Assembly (NCBI GenBank): GCA_019802505.1
Contig: JAFMOC010000003.1
Span: 3,727,001 to 3,791,000 of the forward strand
DNA from: Corydoras sp. C115
Lineage: Eukaryota > Chordata > Actinopteri > Siluriformes > Callichthyidae
Length of the DNA stretch: 64,000 nt
Direction of reading: 5' to 3'
The notes beneath the pieces are model-generated. The model did no database searches. It was not told where the DNA came from and worked only from the letters and a program-made list of their open reading frames with translations. This document shows, piece after piece, positions 15,001 through 30,200 of this stretch. The number at the start of each line of letters is the position of its first letter. Within the stretch, counting starts at the first letter, position 1. The translations under genes and the position numbers were made by a program.

Positions 15001-15051
<51 letters not shown>
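14899..15051. repeat. Compound (ATT)n and (TA)n microsatellite
   Basis: An ATT array (14899-14989, interrupted by a TTTA stretch) is followed after 13 bases by about 24 TA units. Confidence 0.95.
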
Positions 15052-15057
<6 letters not shown>

Positions 15058-17349
15058 AATACGAAATATTGAATATATATATGAAAACAGTTGAATAAGG
15101 AATAATACATTTTAATTGTGATAAATGGTTAGACTCAAAAAGACAAATTAAATTGTATATTGGTTTAACAGAATATTTGTTACTTTGAACTTTAAGTAAC
15201 TCAAAAACCTAAAAAAAAAGCTAATGCTGAGTCATTAATGATGAGCACCTGTGCTTTAAATCATTGTAGCACAAACTGCCTACGATTTGCTTTATAGGCA
15301 AAAAATAAGTTTTTAAATCGGACCAATTCCATGCAACATTCCAGATGTGAGTAAATTAGGGCATGTTCATTTAAACCTTTCTGCTGATTGATTTGTGTAA
15401 TACAGCCGGACACTGGGCACAGATAATGTGGAAAACTGAAAACTCTCCCCCACATTCCTAAGCAGCACGAACATATTTCTTGAGTGTGTGGCATTGTTGG
15501 TTTTGGAGATTGCTACTGCACAGAGCAGTGCTGTGTATGCTGATGTGTATGCGTGACATGGAGCTGGATTAGAATTCTGCCTCAGTTTGCCCTCTTATGC
15601 AGAAACATAGTGATGTGCTAAAATCAAGAGATTACAGTGTTGTTCAGGTCTAAAGCTAATGATGAACAAGACTTTGTTTAATGCATTTTAATAATTACTA
15701 TATAATTTAATATAGAAGTGTAAAGTGACTTATGTTATCAGAATATGTTCACATTATGTTAACAATGTTATGTTAACATAATGTTAATGATATTTTAAAA
15801 TGAATTTACATAATTTCTGTATTTTAATTTTATAGAGTCTGAAATAGGCAAACATACATACAGACAAATAAATGGATATTATACCTCAGTTGATTTTTTA
15901 CAATTACATTTTACATAACTACAGGCATATCACATACTGTATACTGTGTATTATATACACAATATAACAACTTCCTTATTGCACACTAGGCCTTTTCGAC
16001 CCCAAAGAAAATTTAGCTTGTTTTTTTTCCGGGTGTACAGGTTTAGTGCAGAGGGGTATGTGACATGCTGGCAGCAATTAGGAGTGACAGGTTTTACAAT
16101 CTCATCATTAGCATTTGCTATGCAATAAAGTTGAGAATTAGGGCAACTAAATGGTTTGTAGGTGGGTTGCAATATGGTGTTCGGTTTTCTCAATCTGTAA
16201 AACAATAATACATGTTTTAAAGATGACCGTGGGGCTAAATCAGTTACGGCTATATCCACTGGGGAGTTAAGGATTTTGTTAGGGTGTTGGTCTGTAATAT
16301 GTTTGGTTGTAGGTGGTTGGGTGTAGAATTCCAGACATCACTGTTAAGCCTTCTGAAGTAGTTGTGGGCTGAAACTCACGGAATCTGTCCACATGATGAC
16401 CCTTGTAAAGCCTTGCATAGTGTTGGTTGGCTAGGTATGAAAATAGAGTGGAAAGTTATTGGAATCTGACGTGTAACCTCTATTCACATGTTAACAGGGA
16501 TTTTGGTTCTTGCACAGTTTTAGGTGTATACTAATTATTTTAAGATTCTAATAATTTTAATCTTTTTTTTATTTTATTTACATTGTGATAGTGTTACACT
16601 ACACTAAATTGAACTGGCAATTTCATCTGTTGCTGAGTTCAGAGCAAAACAAAACATGGCACATAAAACATTGCACACACAATAAGAATATTATTGCACA
16701 GACTTTACATTAAAATTGGGCTTGTGCGTGAGAATCAGTTCAAAGACCTGCTGGTAAGATCTGAGAGAACTGCTTTGGAAATGATTCAAGAATCTTGCAA
16801 GTAATTCTTTTTAAAGTGATGAAGTGCAACATGTTGAAAATTTGCTTCTTGTATTTACACTGATTTGTACTCTGCCAATCTTGGTGCAGGAAGTAAAAAT
16901 GTCTTTCACAAAAGACATTGCAATGATAGAAAAACATTATCAAGGCTACTGGAATCCATCAATTTAGGCTGGCTATCAGTAAAAAAAATAACAACTTCAG
17001 CTCAGTTAAACTAGTGACACATATCAGATTTGAATATTACATAATTAGCAACACTTAGTCTCATTTTCAAAAATTATTTATGCTTTAATGAGCCACTAAA
17101 TTTTTGTTCAACCTAATTGAGTCTATCAAAATGACCAAAAAAATGAATCTCTTTTAAATATTCTCTTTAGTTCATTAGGTTAAATAGAAAAACAACAAAA
17201 TGGATAATGTTAGAAATTCATTGTAAGCGGTTACATTACAATAATAGCGGTGACGCTAAATTTACATTTAACATGCAGCAATGAAAACACAGTTAAAGCT
17301 TCTTTGATCCAAGGGAATACATTTCAGTATTCCACAGAAACACAATATA

Positions 17350-17509
17350 GGGTCAATTTAAAGCAGCCAATTTACCTTGAATCCATGTTTTTGGATTGTG
17401 GGAGGAAACCCATGTGGACACGGGGAGGGCTATGGAAATCTTGTCTAGATCGGGATTCAAACCTGAATCCCCAGCTCTGAGAGGCGGACGGGCTAACCCC
17501 TGCCACCAT
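17350..17509 (-). repeat. SINE, partial (tRNA-like head and first part of body)
   Basis: Minus-strand copy with tccatgtttttggattgtgg, gggattcaaacctgaatccc and the head ggctaacccctgccacca. The 3' half is missing. Confidence 0.75.
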
Positions 17510-19589
17510 ATGTTATTAATCATAATATATAATACTAGGAGGGGAAAAAAACAGGTAAACAGGACCTGTTGGGTCTCTGACCAAAATCCTTGCACACATA
17601 AGGTACCCATTGACTGATCTTTTTAGCGGCCGCTTGCTCTTCAGAAATCACTGGCTCCGTCCAAAGTGCCAAACTTATCATGGAACAGCACAGTGTGCTG
17701 CAGTTGCATACTTCACTATGTTTTATTATGAATGCTCTGACACACATGCAAATTAACATATTATTTTAATCTGACATTATGTAAAATTTACACTCCACTC
17801 CACACTATCACCTAATTAGTATCATTTCAGTACTAGGAATCAAATCATGCTCCATCGAAGTTATATCTACTTTCTGGTGGGCCTCTTTGGGTTAATTTAG
17901 AGAGACATATGCTGGCTTTAGAACAACTTCTTTTCACAGGAATTCTGTGTCGATTTCAGCAGAACAGTGCCAGGTCTCATTCTGCGTGAGTTACAACAGT
18001 GTGGCTTTGTAGACATATGGAGATATATAATGCACATGCTTGACAGTCTCCATGAAGTCTAGATTGGTCTACTATTGAAAATATATGGTGTAACAACAAA
18101 TGTAGAATTAAAAATCAATTAAATTGCAATCGAAGTGAAAACGATTCATGTATAGTACACATAATATCTTAATAATGCTGTTGTATTTATAGCTGGGGTT
18201 TACAGCTTTGTTTTACACATGCTAGCATAATCCCTCTTTAAATTAGTGTGCAGGACAACCGTCATGAAAAAAATTGTGGAATAAAAAAAAAATACATAAT
18301 CAGTATTCACTCTAAGAAAGTACAAATTCATTTATTTATTTAATAGTTGCACATTCTGAAAATAAATCCACAATATAACCAGATTCCCTTGCCCCAGGAT
18401 GTAACTGAGTCACAGATGGATTTCACTGCCCTTGGCGTTATAAAAAATGTAAGTGACTTTAACAGAACTGCATATTTTTATTCACAACAGGGCATGATAT
18501 AGACTTCCATGGTAAAGTTGTTTAAAGGCAAGCATTAAATGATCTTCGCAAAGCCTGAAGTAACTCAGTTACTTGTGAGTCATACAAGCATGTCTTATGA
18601 AATACTGGCTCATCTTTTGTTTTGCCTCACTATCTCAATTTCATCTCATGAAAAATCTTTGTGTTCCTTGGGAACCCTAAATACCTTCGAATTTTGTCAC
18701 AGGAAAGGTGTATTTTTAAGGCTATTACTAACACCATTTGTTAAAAAAAATCTATATAGTATATATTATTTTACTATATACTATAGTAAACTATATAGTA
18801 AAGTTATTTTACATGGTAGATAATTTTTTACCTGTTATTTATTTATGCAGTTCTGTTTATACAGTGTAAGAGCAGACTCTATAAGGCTAATGTGTAATGA
18901 CATTTTCCAGGCTCTCATTTTCCTCAGCTCACGATCTTTAATGGTGTTTAGTTCAAAAGACTCTGTTGTTTATCATAACAGCTTGTGGTCACTGAACTGT
19001 TTCTGTGGGGATTTGGACATTTGTATCCTTATACAGCTAGATGATCAAGTAACAGTTAAAGCTCATTAGCAGGTGCAGCTAGTTTTTCATTTCAGGTTTC
19101 AGGGTTCTGTATACATGCACCAAGCATTTTATTATGAATACCCATTTACCTACTTATTCTTGCGATTATCTATATTGGAAATATCTATATATTTCCCAAT
19201 TTTACCCCAAAAATTTTATTCTATAGATCCACCTTGCTTTGTTATACAGTTTAGTCTGGGTGAGGTATTGCTGACATTTTTACCTCCACTTATTTCCATC
19301 TTCTGCTCAATACTTTTGGACTGTTATATTTAATGTCACCGAATAAATCTCTGTTTTGGCAGTCATGGGCTTGTGGCCTTGCGACTCAAAAGTCCCCAGT
19401 TATATTCCTGGTCTCACTCACCAAGTACTATGGCTGAAGTGTGCTTGGGCAAATTCTTCTGTGTACAGCGGCCAAAATTATCACGTTGCCTTGTAAACTC
19501 ATGGAGGCTGTGTACTGTCAATCAAATAGTAGGTCAGCATCTTTGTGCTTTGAGAAACTGCTTTAAAAAAAAAGTGCTTTGAAAAACTG

Positions 19590-20725
19590 GTTTTGAAGCA
19601 CAACAGAACCTGCCTCCCCCCCGGCTCTGGACCCGCACAAGTTTGTATACCGGACATACAGATCCACAGTAGATGCAATAGCTACCGCCCTTCATTCAGC
19701 GCTGAGTCACCTTCAGAAATGGGGAGTTACGTCAGGATGCTCTTCATTGACTACAGTTCTGCCTGCTCCTGCCTGGAAGTTCTGGCTTCCACCATCAACC
19801 TGCTCCTGGGTCAAGAACTTTTTAATCAACTGTCCCCAGCAGGTAAAACTGGGTCCTCCCTTGTCTTTCATCCGCACCCTTAACACCGGCTCCCCCCCAG
19901 GGCTGTGTGCTGAGCCCACATCTCTACTCACTCTACACATATTACTGCATTCCCGCCCACCCAGATAACATCATTGTGTAATTTGCTGATGACACAACAG
20001 TGGTCGGAAGGATAACCAGGGGTGATGAGGCGGCATACAGAGACGAGGTCCTTAAACTTGGTGAGTGGAGTGCAGCTAACAACTTGGCACTGAATACCAC
20101 CAAGACAAAAGAACTCATCCTGGTCTTCCATTGAAACAATACTGCCCCTGCCCCTGTACATCAATAGCGAATGTGTGGAGCGAGTGAAATCATTCCAATT
20201 CCTAGGCTGTATCAGTGTGGCACTCCAGCTGCACAGAGGCTGACAGAAGAAGACTGCAGAGAGTGACCAATACAACAGACAACAGAAATAAATCATTGGC
20301 TGCTCCCTGCCTACCATAAACTCAATCCACAACTCCCGCTGTCTCAGCACCGCCAGGAACATCCAAAAGACAATACCCACCCCAACTTCTACCTTTTCAA
20401 CTTGTTGCCTTCTGGCAGATGCTACAGGTCCATACTGGCCAAAACAAATAGACTCAGGAACAACTTCTTTCCCAAAGCCATCACAATGTTAAATGGGAAC
20501 CTGCACTAAATCGACACATTACATGTCTCATTTGTGTGTCAGTCTTGTGTGTGCCTACGCACAATACATTTTTGCACAGTATTGTTAATTTCTTTTTTCT
20601 ATTGTTTTTCTTAGTGTTCTATTCATATATCATGCAGTGTGCACTTTAAGGAGCAGCTTAAAATCTCGTTGTACGATGTATATTATTTATACGCTGAATA
20701 ATGACAATAGTATTATATTCTAATA
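19590..20725 (+). mobile_element. Decayed L2/CR1-like LINE (reverse transcriptase region and 3' end)
   Basis: Conceptual translation in shifting frames gives reverse transcriptase pieces: a fingers-region stretch, motif A-like MLFIDYSSA, and the catalytic FADDTTVVG. A stop codon (TAA) sits directly before FADD where the family has a basic residue, and several frameshifts occur, so it is inactive. DNA between motif A and the FADD motif is shortened. The 3' part ends in a tail resembling fish L2-type 3' ends (tctcgttgtacgatgta...caata). Confidence 0.8.
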
Positions 20726-21155
20726 ATAATATATAGACTATTATGTTCTATCTTAGAGAAACCCATTTATTTTGTTTTTATAACCTTGCCAAATAATACA
20801 GATTACCATAGAATTAGCTAATGGGTTGCAACTGAAAACTGATAAGACCTATTGTTGTGGGGAACATCCCAATCACATTAAGACTCAAGTGTTCTGGGGA
20901 TTATTTACACCATGTCTTTGCTGACTGAAAAGGCCAAAGGTAGAAGTGCTTATGTCAAACAACCACTTCCTGTAAATTGTGTCTGTTTATTCAGGTCAGG
21001 TCTTTAGGCCAAATTCTAAAATAGTGCCTCATTGTATATCCCCGACGTGCTGGATCTAGTTACACACTGGGGAATGATCAGTGAGCGGCACAGGCCTTCA
21101 GGGTGCAGGCTTCGTGACCGACTACCATCTAACTGAGCAATTGTTTATACTGCAG

Positions 21156-21246
21156 GTCACTTCCTGGGCAACAACACAGTGATCGATGTTCTGAGAAACC
21201 AAGGCTATGAGGTGGAGCACACACCAGCCGGCCAGTCCATTAACAG
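21156..21246 (+). CDS. Exon of the unidentified tail-anchored protein
   Basis: 91 bp after acceptor atactgcag, ending AACAG before donor GTAATG. It codes HFLGNNTVIDVLRNQGYEVE then HTPAGQSIN. The first two bases complete a codon from an unseen upstream exon (phase 1), and the last two join T of the next exon to make serine. Codon choice and lack of stops contrast with the surrounding AT-rich DNA. Confidence 0.72.
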
Positions 21247-24200
21247 GTAATGCCCACAAGTTGGTAATACAACACATCTGGTGGCTGCAAAATGTTTTAC
21301 ACTTGAATTGCAATTGATTTTTTTAAGCAATCATTACACTATACATTACTTTTAATTATGTATGCAAATACAAAGTATACACACCTTAATCTATTGTAGT
21401 AAAATTAATATTGCTGCCTGGTTCATTTATGAACATGTGTTAGCTACACATTGATGATGATTAACATCTATAAATAAATACACGGGAGGCACGGTGGCAT
21501 ATTAATTTGCACATTCACCTCTAAGCACTGGGGATCCAGGTTCGAAATCTCATCTTCTCCCTGTGTCCATGTGATTTTTCTCAGGTATGCTCTCACAGTC
21601 CAAAGACATGGATTTAAGTTGTATTGGCTGCTCTAAATTGCCCCTATATATTGTGTGTCTGTAAAAGTGAGTGTGTGTCCAGTGAACACGGAGGAAAAAC
21701 CACACGAACACGGGGAGAACATGGAAACTTGTCCTGCCTTGTCCTGGGTCAAATTGACAGGTGCCCAAAATATTCTCTCTTGGATGAGCATGGGGAACCC
21801 TATTAGATGATTAAGTGGAAGTCAATATGATGAGATGAGATGAGATAAATACAAGCTGTCTTTAAACTATTCATGATAACTGTAAATGATTTCTTAACTT
21901 TTTTGCCTGTAAGAAAATCAAAATCATTCTCCTTTTTTAGATCTATGATTTACATGTTTTTTCCACTTCATAACTTATTTAATTCACAAGCATTATTCTA
22001 TTCATCATGCTGACTCTAGTTGAAAAATGTAAATCATTTCAAATATGGGTGTTCCCAAAGTACTAAATGCTGTCTTGCTGTAATACATTACAACAATTTT
22101 CTTTGACAAGTCACATAATGTTTTATTTAAATACATATGCATCTGTCATTATAATGGCTGGCACTCTCACGACATGCTGATCTTTAATGACATTTTAAAA
22201 TGCTCTTTCAGAGCTGTTCGAAAGAAATATTGTTTCATGTGCCTTGCAAGCCCTCACCCTCTAAAACATGTAATTAAAAAGTAAGGAAATTAAAGTAATG
22301 AGAATGCTACCTAAAAATCAAAATGTCCTAAAGTGTCCTTTAACACTTAAAAGCACAAATTAAATTTTATATTATCTGGTGGAGGGCAGCATGATTTCAG
22401 CAGTGCTGGGGATTCGAATCCCAATCTGGGTAAAGTTTCCATGTTCTCCCCGTGTCCATGTGGTTTTTCCTCCGGTTCACTGGTTTCCTCCCATAGTCCA
22501 AAAACATGGATCAAGGTCAATTGAATGCTCCAAATTGCCCATATAGAGTGTGTTTGTGTCTGTGTCTGTGTGAGTGAGTGTGTGCCCAGTGATAGATTGG
22601 CGCACTGTCCTGGTTGTATCTGGCCAGCACCCAAAACGTTCTCTCCTGGATGGGCATGGGGAACCCCTATGCGACCCTAGTAGAGGATTAAGCAGAAGAT
22701 CATGGATGGATGGATTATATGGAGGAACAAAACAATTTTGTCCACTATTTCACTTGCTGGAGGCAATTCTGCTTTTTCCTGTTTTTATTTTTGTATTTTT
22801 TCATGTTTCACTTTTGTGAACTGAGGTATTTCAGGAATGATTAGGCAAACTTTGATCTGTGTTGCTATTGAAAAGGTTTTTATATCTGTAAATAATCTCA
22901 TCTATGAATCAATTAAAAGTGTTACAAAAGAAGCCAAATTTTTATCCATTCACCTCCCTCTCTATCATCAGTGATGAGTTCAGAGAAGATCACTTTCCCC
23001 ATATAGATGAACTATGAGCCAGCATGTCTCTGAACAGCAAGTTTTTTTTTTAAGTGTAATCCGGTAATCACCTAATTGCACTATTTGTGTCTGCGATGGT
23101 GGTGATTTGATTGCAAAAATGAACGCTGTGTCAGGGTGGCAGTATTTATATTTATTTACTCCACTATTGATCTCTCTCTATTGGCTCCCTCTAGCTACTC
23201 GCATTCAGTACAAACACTGACTATGGCCTACAAGACAATCTTTGGATCTGCCACCTCTTAACTTTAATCTATATTTCCACAATACACTCCAACTCGTTCA
23301 CTTCACTCTAGTGATAAATGTAACCTGGTGATTCAACCTCAAAGTGGTGCTAATTCTAATATCGTTTAACACTGCTAAATGGTGTAATGTTCTTCTTAAA
23401 AAATTTTGTTTATAAGGCTAAGTCACTTAGCATCTTCAAGAAACAACTCAAAACACATCTCTTCCAAAAACACTAGACATACACACAAAAAAGTGAGATA
23501 ATATGATGATCAGGTTTGATAATTCTACAGTATAGCTGGTATTCCTTAACTACCGACGTGTTGTTTGCTCATTTGTAAGTTGCTTTTTTTAACATTTTTT
23601 TTTCAGTTTGTGATGCAAAAAACATGATGCATTAAATTTGTTATGCCTTACAGCTCAAATATAAAGTTCAGACTGCTTACTTTATTTACAGTGAAAGGTA
23701 AAATTACATAAAAAAACATTTGAATTAAAAAAAAAAAGCTTTAAAAAAAAGCTTTAATTAATTTGTAGGGATGGTTTCTGTTGTTTTATGACTATGACAC
23801 ACAGTATTATATAAAAAGTAAACAACATTGAATACTTATTTTATGATTTGGAAAAAAATATTCTAAATAAGTAATACACTTCCAAACATAGACTATAACA
23901 TTTACTAATATAAAACCCCATGTATTTGAATGGGACATTGTTTGTCTCCACCGCTTTGGCCAAAATCAAGCTTAATGAACAAAATAAAGCTTTGTTTTTA
24001 GTACTCAAGGTGGATTAAGTGTAAAAATCAGAATCACTGTTAAGTGATAGATTTGTGATATTGTATGGCTGTTTGTCATACAAAGGGTGTGAAAACCCCA
24101 TTTATTAATACAAAAACATACACTTTACAAAGTACTTGGACATTTCAAATGAAAATCAACCCACTTCTGTTGAAATCTGAAAATAAGCCATCACTGGATC

Positions 24201-27200
24201 TTCCAGCAGTACAATGATTAAAAACATTTTTTATACCGACACAAGGAAGTTTTGTTAAACATAGAATCAATATACGTTTTTGTTATCACTCTTCCTTGAA
24301 TCTCTATAAAACCACATTGCTCTATCCTGGTTCTGGAGTTCTGCCCAACATTTTTTAGTGTATTCCCTGCTTCCAACACACCTGGTACAAATAATGAGCT
24401 TATTAGTAGTTACAGTGAGTTGAAGCAGGGAAATACTATACAGTTCAGGGAAGTGGGGCCATAGACCAGCACTGAAAAACAGTACCTTAGAAAACCTGTT
24501 GTATAAAACTAAAAAAGGGCATGAAAGAGGGCCTCAGATTTTAGAGAACAGAAAAAGAAATGCCGAAAGGAATAGATTCAAAATGACTATATTTAAAAAA
24601 AATTAACAACTTGTTATCTTGGTTGTATAAAAAATAAACTACAGGGGTGCCGATATTTATTTTCACACATGATTATTTTAACATTATTTTTTTTATTTTA
24701 TATCTATAAAAGGTTCAAATTAAACAAAAATGTTAGTAAGAGGGTATGCCAACAATACCCTTTGGTATCTTAATTAATAATGAATTTGTTAGAAATGTAA
24801 ATTAATAATTTGATATACATGTAATAAAGAAATATGTTCGGATCAATTGGAAAAACTGTTATTATTTGCAAGAAATAAGTGAAGTCTTAAAAGGAAATTG
24901 CTATATAAAGTGCAGGAATGTTTTTCAGTATCACAATCTCCCTGATTAAACATGTCTTTCTTCACATTTATTCATTTAATTCATTCACCCTGAAGGTTAT
25001 GAGTTTCAGGAGTGTTCAGATATGCTTCTGGGTGGCTATCTTGGTCTTTTAATCTGATAACGCAATCACTCAGTTCATCTTTCCGTTCTGCTTTTTCCTC
25101 TAAATATCCAACCCTCCTCTCACGCACCACAGCTGAAAAGCCACAAGACATCCCTTATAATCCTTGGGAAGTGAATAAGTGGACAACCTGGAAAAACACC
25201 TTGAAACTTTATCAGACCATCATCTGAAATATGTGAGGAGTGGACAGATCACTGTTCCACTTCATCTCTTTTCCTTTCTTCTCTCTAACTTGCACGCACC
25301 AAACCCATACAGTGATATTTAAGAAATAGCAGGGGTGCCAGATTGGAGGAGACACTGGAAGCCTGTGGTCTAAAACGTTCCGAAGCAAAAATGCACCAGC
25401 AGGTCGGATGAGGCTTGGCGTCCCAACTTATTTGCACCAATTGCCGCTGCAATAGATTCCTGTGATGTTTCAGACACTGTTTAAAGCCACATGTATGCGC
25501 ATCAGTGAAGTTGTGTCTTGGAGCCAGATCTTACTTCCATAAGAAACAGATGCTGGTGCTGTAGCCTTAGAAAACAAGAACTCCTCTTTACAATACAGTC
25601 TCCACTTTTACCCCAAAAATGTATAAACCTCAGAAAATTATGGTCTTTCTAATAGAGAAAATAGCATCTTTACAGATTATCCACTATTGATGTGATGCAT
25701 GTTTTAACTGCTTCATCCTGAGCTTCGATTCTGTCTGGTTGGAAAGTAAAATTCTTCTATTCAAATAGAGTTCCAAAGACCCTTAAACCACCAAGATATT
25801 TTCTTCAAATAATCTTTTAAGCCAATGCAATCATGATGGAACATGCAATATTCGTTTTCCAGACAGCCGTTATTATATATACGTGTAGCCTAGTGAGGAT
25901 TTCCAATGGGAAACACCCCTTGACAACATAAGCTAAACCACATCTAGGCTCAATTTTGTCCAAAAAACACATTCTCTGGATTATTCTACAGTCATTGCTT
26001 TTTACATTTAGCTAGACAACCAGACCATTATACACAATAAATGTGTTCTCCATTGTTTGATGTGAATTGAATGTTAATTTAATACTTGGTGTTTTCTTCC
26101 TCTGAATTCAACAGTGGCAGGAAATCCAGCCATGACACAGATGAAGTTGACAACAACGGGTCAGAGGTGCAGTCTCCAATGGAAACCTTCCTTCATGAGA
26201 ACAGAGAGTGGCACCCCACAGAGGAGGAGGATCATTCAACCCACCTCCTGATTCCAGACAGCCTGGAGCTTCTTGAAAAGGTGGAGCGAAAGCTGAAGAA
26301 AAAACGACGCAACAGACTGAAAAATCAGCGACACAGGCAGTTTAACGATCTCTGGGTCCGCATGGAGGAAAGGTAAGTTCAGTAGGACATTTCAAAACCA
26401 TTATTATTGCTATTATAACATTCCACGTAGGTCTAGGCAATGTTTCAATATATTTAATGTAATATAATAATCTGGAATAAATTCATCTTTTTAATAGTGG
26501 AAACAAGCAAATAAAAAGTCACATACATACAATACACATGCTGACCAACTCTTTCAGACAAAAACCATCTCCTGGGTGAAAGAAAACTGGTACACAAGTG
26601 AGATGTAAGAGAATTTTGTTCTGAGTTTGGAAAACAAATTGGTTCAGAAAATGCGCTGGCCCATTATGTATTCCATTTTACTGCGAATCAAAAATACACA
26701 TTATAATGTAGACTATGTAAATGCATTCTCTTTGCAAATGCAGTAATATTTAATAATGTTTGGTGGCAATTCAGCATTCAGTGACACATGCCAAAATAAG
26801 AATAAACATCTGACTGTTGACGTGTGTCAAAATGATCATAAGACATGCAACGTAAGCATTTAAGGACACCTGCTTCAAGCAAATTAATAGAAATGTTAAT
26901 CGTAAAACCTTTGACTTTTTTTCGGACGCAAGACGTTACGCAGGATAAAACTATTGCAACAAGAAGAAGGGCTTCGGGAAATTCTGTGAATGAAATACCA
27001 GGCCTGTCCTCCCTTCTGTCAGTTCATTTATAACTTTTCAAAGGCTATTCATTTCAAACATGCAGGTGTTCCCAGGGTCGTCTTATACATTTTAAGTGAA
27101 CAGACGGTCAAGTAACATTGTATAGCTGAACACAGTGGTTGGATGCCGGTTAGTGGTATTTAGCTCCAGGCCCCAGCAGGACAGGACATGGTCTGGCAGG

Positions 27201-30200
27201 AAGTTAAAGATTCTGACAGTCTGACATGCTATCACATCTCACAGGAGTATCACATCTTGCATGATTCTCTACAAAATCAGGCAGTACATCTGCCTGAACT
27301 AGTCTTTTGAGCCATAGATATTACATACGGCAAAAGTATGAAAACTAAAATTTGCAAAAGAAATTGGAATTACTCTGGTGTTTTCAGTCAATTAATTGAT
27401 TTTAATAGTACACTGTTGGCTGCTCAATGAGCATGAGTCCCCCACTGAGCCTTGGTCCTCTCAATGTTTCTTCTTAAAAAAACAATATAACATGTTTTTT
27501 TTTTTCTTGCCACTCTTGCTTTAGCTTGCCCTTTGGGGGTTCAGGCTCATAATACTGTAAAGCTGATTTGTGACAATGTACTATTGTAAAAATCACTACT
27601 AAAATAAATTACATGAATTATCTTGAACTCCGAAGTGTATCATGGCAAGAACAAGAAGCTTTTTACCCTCCAGCTCCAACATAAAGCTCACTTTCAGGTG
27701 TTGGAATGGAATTGTGCCTTGTAATAAACCAGTGACCTATTAATTATTTATCTTTATCCTATTTAAAAAAAAAAAGTGGCATAGAAATGTATTAAGATTA
27801 AATATACATTTTTTTCATTCTTGTTTGATAGGTTATGTCATTATGCAACATCTTAATTTTTTGTACATGCTGTAAGGCATAAAACGCATTTAACTTTAGT
27901 TGTATCAAAATACATTGTTGCACAGATTCAATAAAGCCCCATGTTTAAGATAATAAGACTTATGGCCTGTATATAAAATTTATTTTCTATATAGTGCTAT
28001 AGTAGTTTTTGTGTTTCTTCTGTGCTCACATGGGGGAATTTATTTATTTACCATGAAATGTTTAAAATTAAAACTTTTTCTACCTGAGCACAATAGAGTA
28101 CTATCAGAATGGAAAACCTACTACCAGTTGAACTTGCAAAACATGATATACTGTCATATATTTTAGAATTTTTTGAACATTTATGAACAGGTCATAATTT
28201 AGGTTTAAGTTCCATGTGTCACCTATGTAGCCCATTGTAAATCCATTCCATTACCAAATCCTTTATTAAAATATACTCCTGCTCAGTACAGCAGGTGAAA
28301 CCCAGACTGTGTAAGCAAACCATATTCATGAATATAAGCAGAATTTATTTTTACCAGCAGTACAGAAACTCAGATGGGACCCAAATGTTCAGCTAGCCAG
28401 GATTTACCAGGTTGTCTAGAGGCCCTTTTATAAAGACTTCAGTGTCTTTTTTGCAATCCGCATATACACCTATCTGTCATCACAAACATGCTTTAGAGAA
28501 TCTGTCATATTAATTTGTCTACAATTCTAAATCAATGTGTGCAAGCCAACCAGTTCAGTGTCCGTTGTGCCAGCTGGATTCAGGAAGACTGAGGGGAAAA
28601 GCTAGTCAGACCTGTGAGTCCTCTTGGTCTTCAGAAGCTGTTGACAGGCTCAAAGGAAGTACATGTGATTTTACTTTTTAAAAAAGCCCTGAAACAATTT
28701 TCTTGTCTTTGTTTTGCCAGTGTTGCATGAAGCACAGTGTAGGCTAACCCTGACTTTTAACAGGCCTAACCCAATTCTACGGTGCTCATATTTCTTTCCT
28801 TTGTACAAAAAATGAGCAGGATATGTATTATCCATATTATTTTCTGAATCTTGCACAATTTAGTCTAGTTTATTAAATGTTGCTGCTAAGGGGCAGTGCA
28901 AAATGTATTTTAATAATACATCTCAGTTTGAAATATGAAGTCGATTTGAAATGCAATGTTAACTAAAACTAAAGACGACAAGGCTTAAAAGCTTTTATTA
29001 AAACTAACTTAAATCGAACTACCTTGAGTGCGAGAGCTAATCAATGCAACACAAATATTCTCAACTACAAGCATATGAACCTGATTATAATTAACATGGT
29101 ATGTTTATCTTTATGGCATTTAGTCCCACCTTACATTCTCAAGCATTTCATGGCCTTCGAACAGCGATTTCTTTTTTCTAACAAGGGCCTTGTATTTAAA
29201 AAGAAGGTTTTTAAGTTACAGTCTGTATAGGTTTTTGCATCATATTTTATTTTCCTCCCACCACCAAAAATATGCCAGAATGTAAGATTAATTTTTTTCC
29301 ACCCCCAGGTATGAAGGTAATATGAGATAATGAGTGATATTTCTTCAGTGCACCCTGGATTTTCAGTACAGCTATACTGTTTACAGAGCAAGTATTGTAA
29401 AACCCATTTCCAAATGAACAATCTGTAAAATGCATTAAAAAAAAAGAATTATTTTTTTAAACTGTTTTTACTGAAGAACATAATTTTTTTTTTCTTCAGA
29501 AAATATCTAGGGCATTTTAATAGGAGACTCAAGCTACAAAGTCCTGTGTTGTAGCATGTCCTTAATGAGGCTTGACACTGACACGCTAAAATAGCCAATG
29601 GCAGCGTATGTCTCTCTGAAAGTCCAATATATTTCTTTACAGTAATGGTATCTTAACATCTGTGGGTCACACATGATATTGACACTGATGCACTGCCACA
29701 GCATAACAGATGTATGTTTTTGCCCTTTTAGCTGATAACCATCTGAATGGTTTCTTTCAATTTTGGCACAGAGCATTGAGTTTTCATTCTTTCCCACAAA
29801 TAGCTTTAATGTGGATCCAAACACTACATATTTTGTTTTTTTTTTATTCTTGATGCAGCAGTAAACTATTTTTTTTCTAGAAGCCAAGTACAGAAACCTG
29901 ACAGTTTCTCGTGCTATATAGTATTTTCTACTATATATAAGTAAAAAACAGTATTCACTAAAGTATAGTACAAGAAAAAAATAATATATACATTTGTTTT
30001 GGCAGATTATAATAAAAAAAAAATTTTACAAATAAAAACTTTATTTTTTTATTTTAGATTTGGTTATGACATTTATTTAGTGGTTAACTGAAGAATACAA
30101 TGTTATATTTTGTAGCAAATCCCAGCTCAAAGTCATGCGGCGGGTTAGCTGGCAAACTAAACTGGCACGTGTGATTCATTTGTGCACAAAAAAAAGTATT

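Larger units (their letters stand above)
13481..19589. other. No gene recognised
   Basis: Holds the satellites near 15 kb and one partial SINE at 17.4 kb. About 19370-19560 has a degenerate tRNA-like head (cttgcgactcaaaagtcccc) and may be an old SINE of another family. No exon with splice sites and coding bias was found. Confidence 0.45.

Noticed and set aside
17627..17634. GC-only octamer gcggccgc, rare in DNA this AT-rich
   Set aside because: A single occurrence with no CpG-rich context; it does not indicate a promoter or a vector sequence.
26086..26114. Methionine start at 26086 for the middle exon
   Set aside because: A strong acceptor at 26114 and matching phase with the 21.2-kb exon make this an internal exon; the upstream codons are intron.
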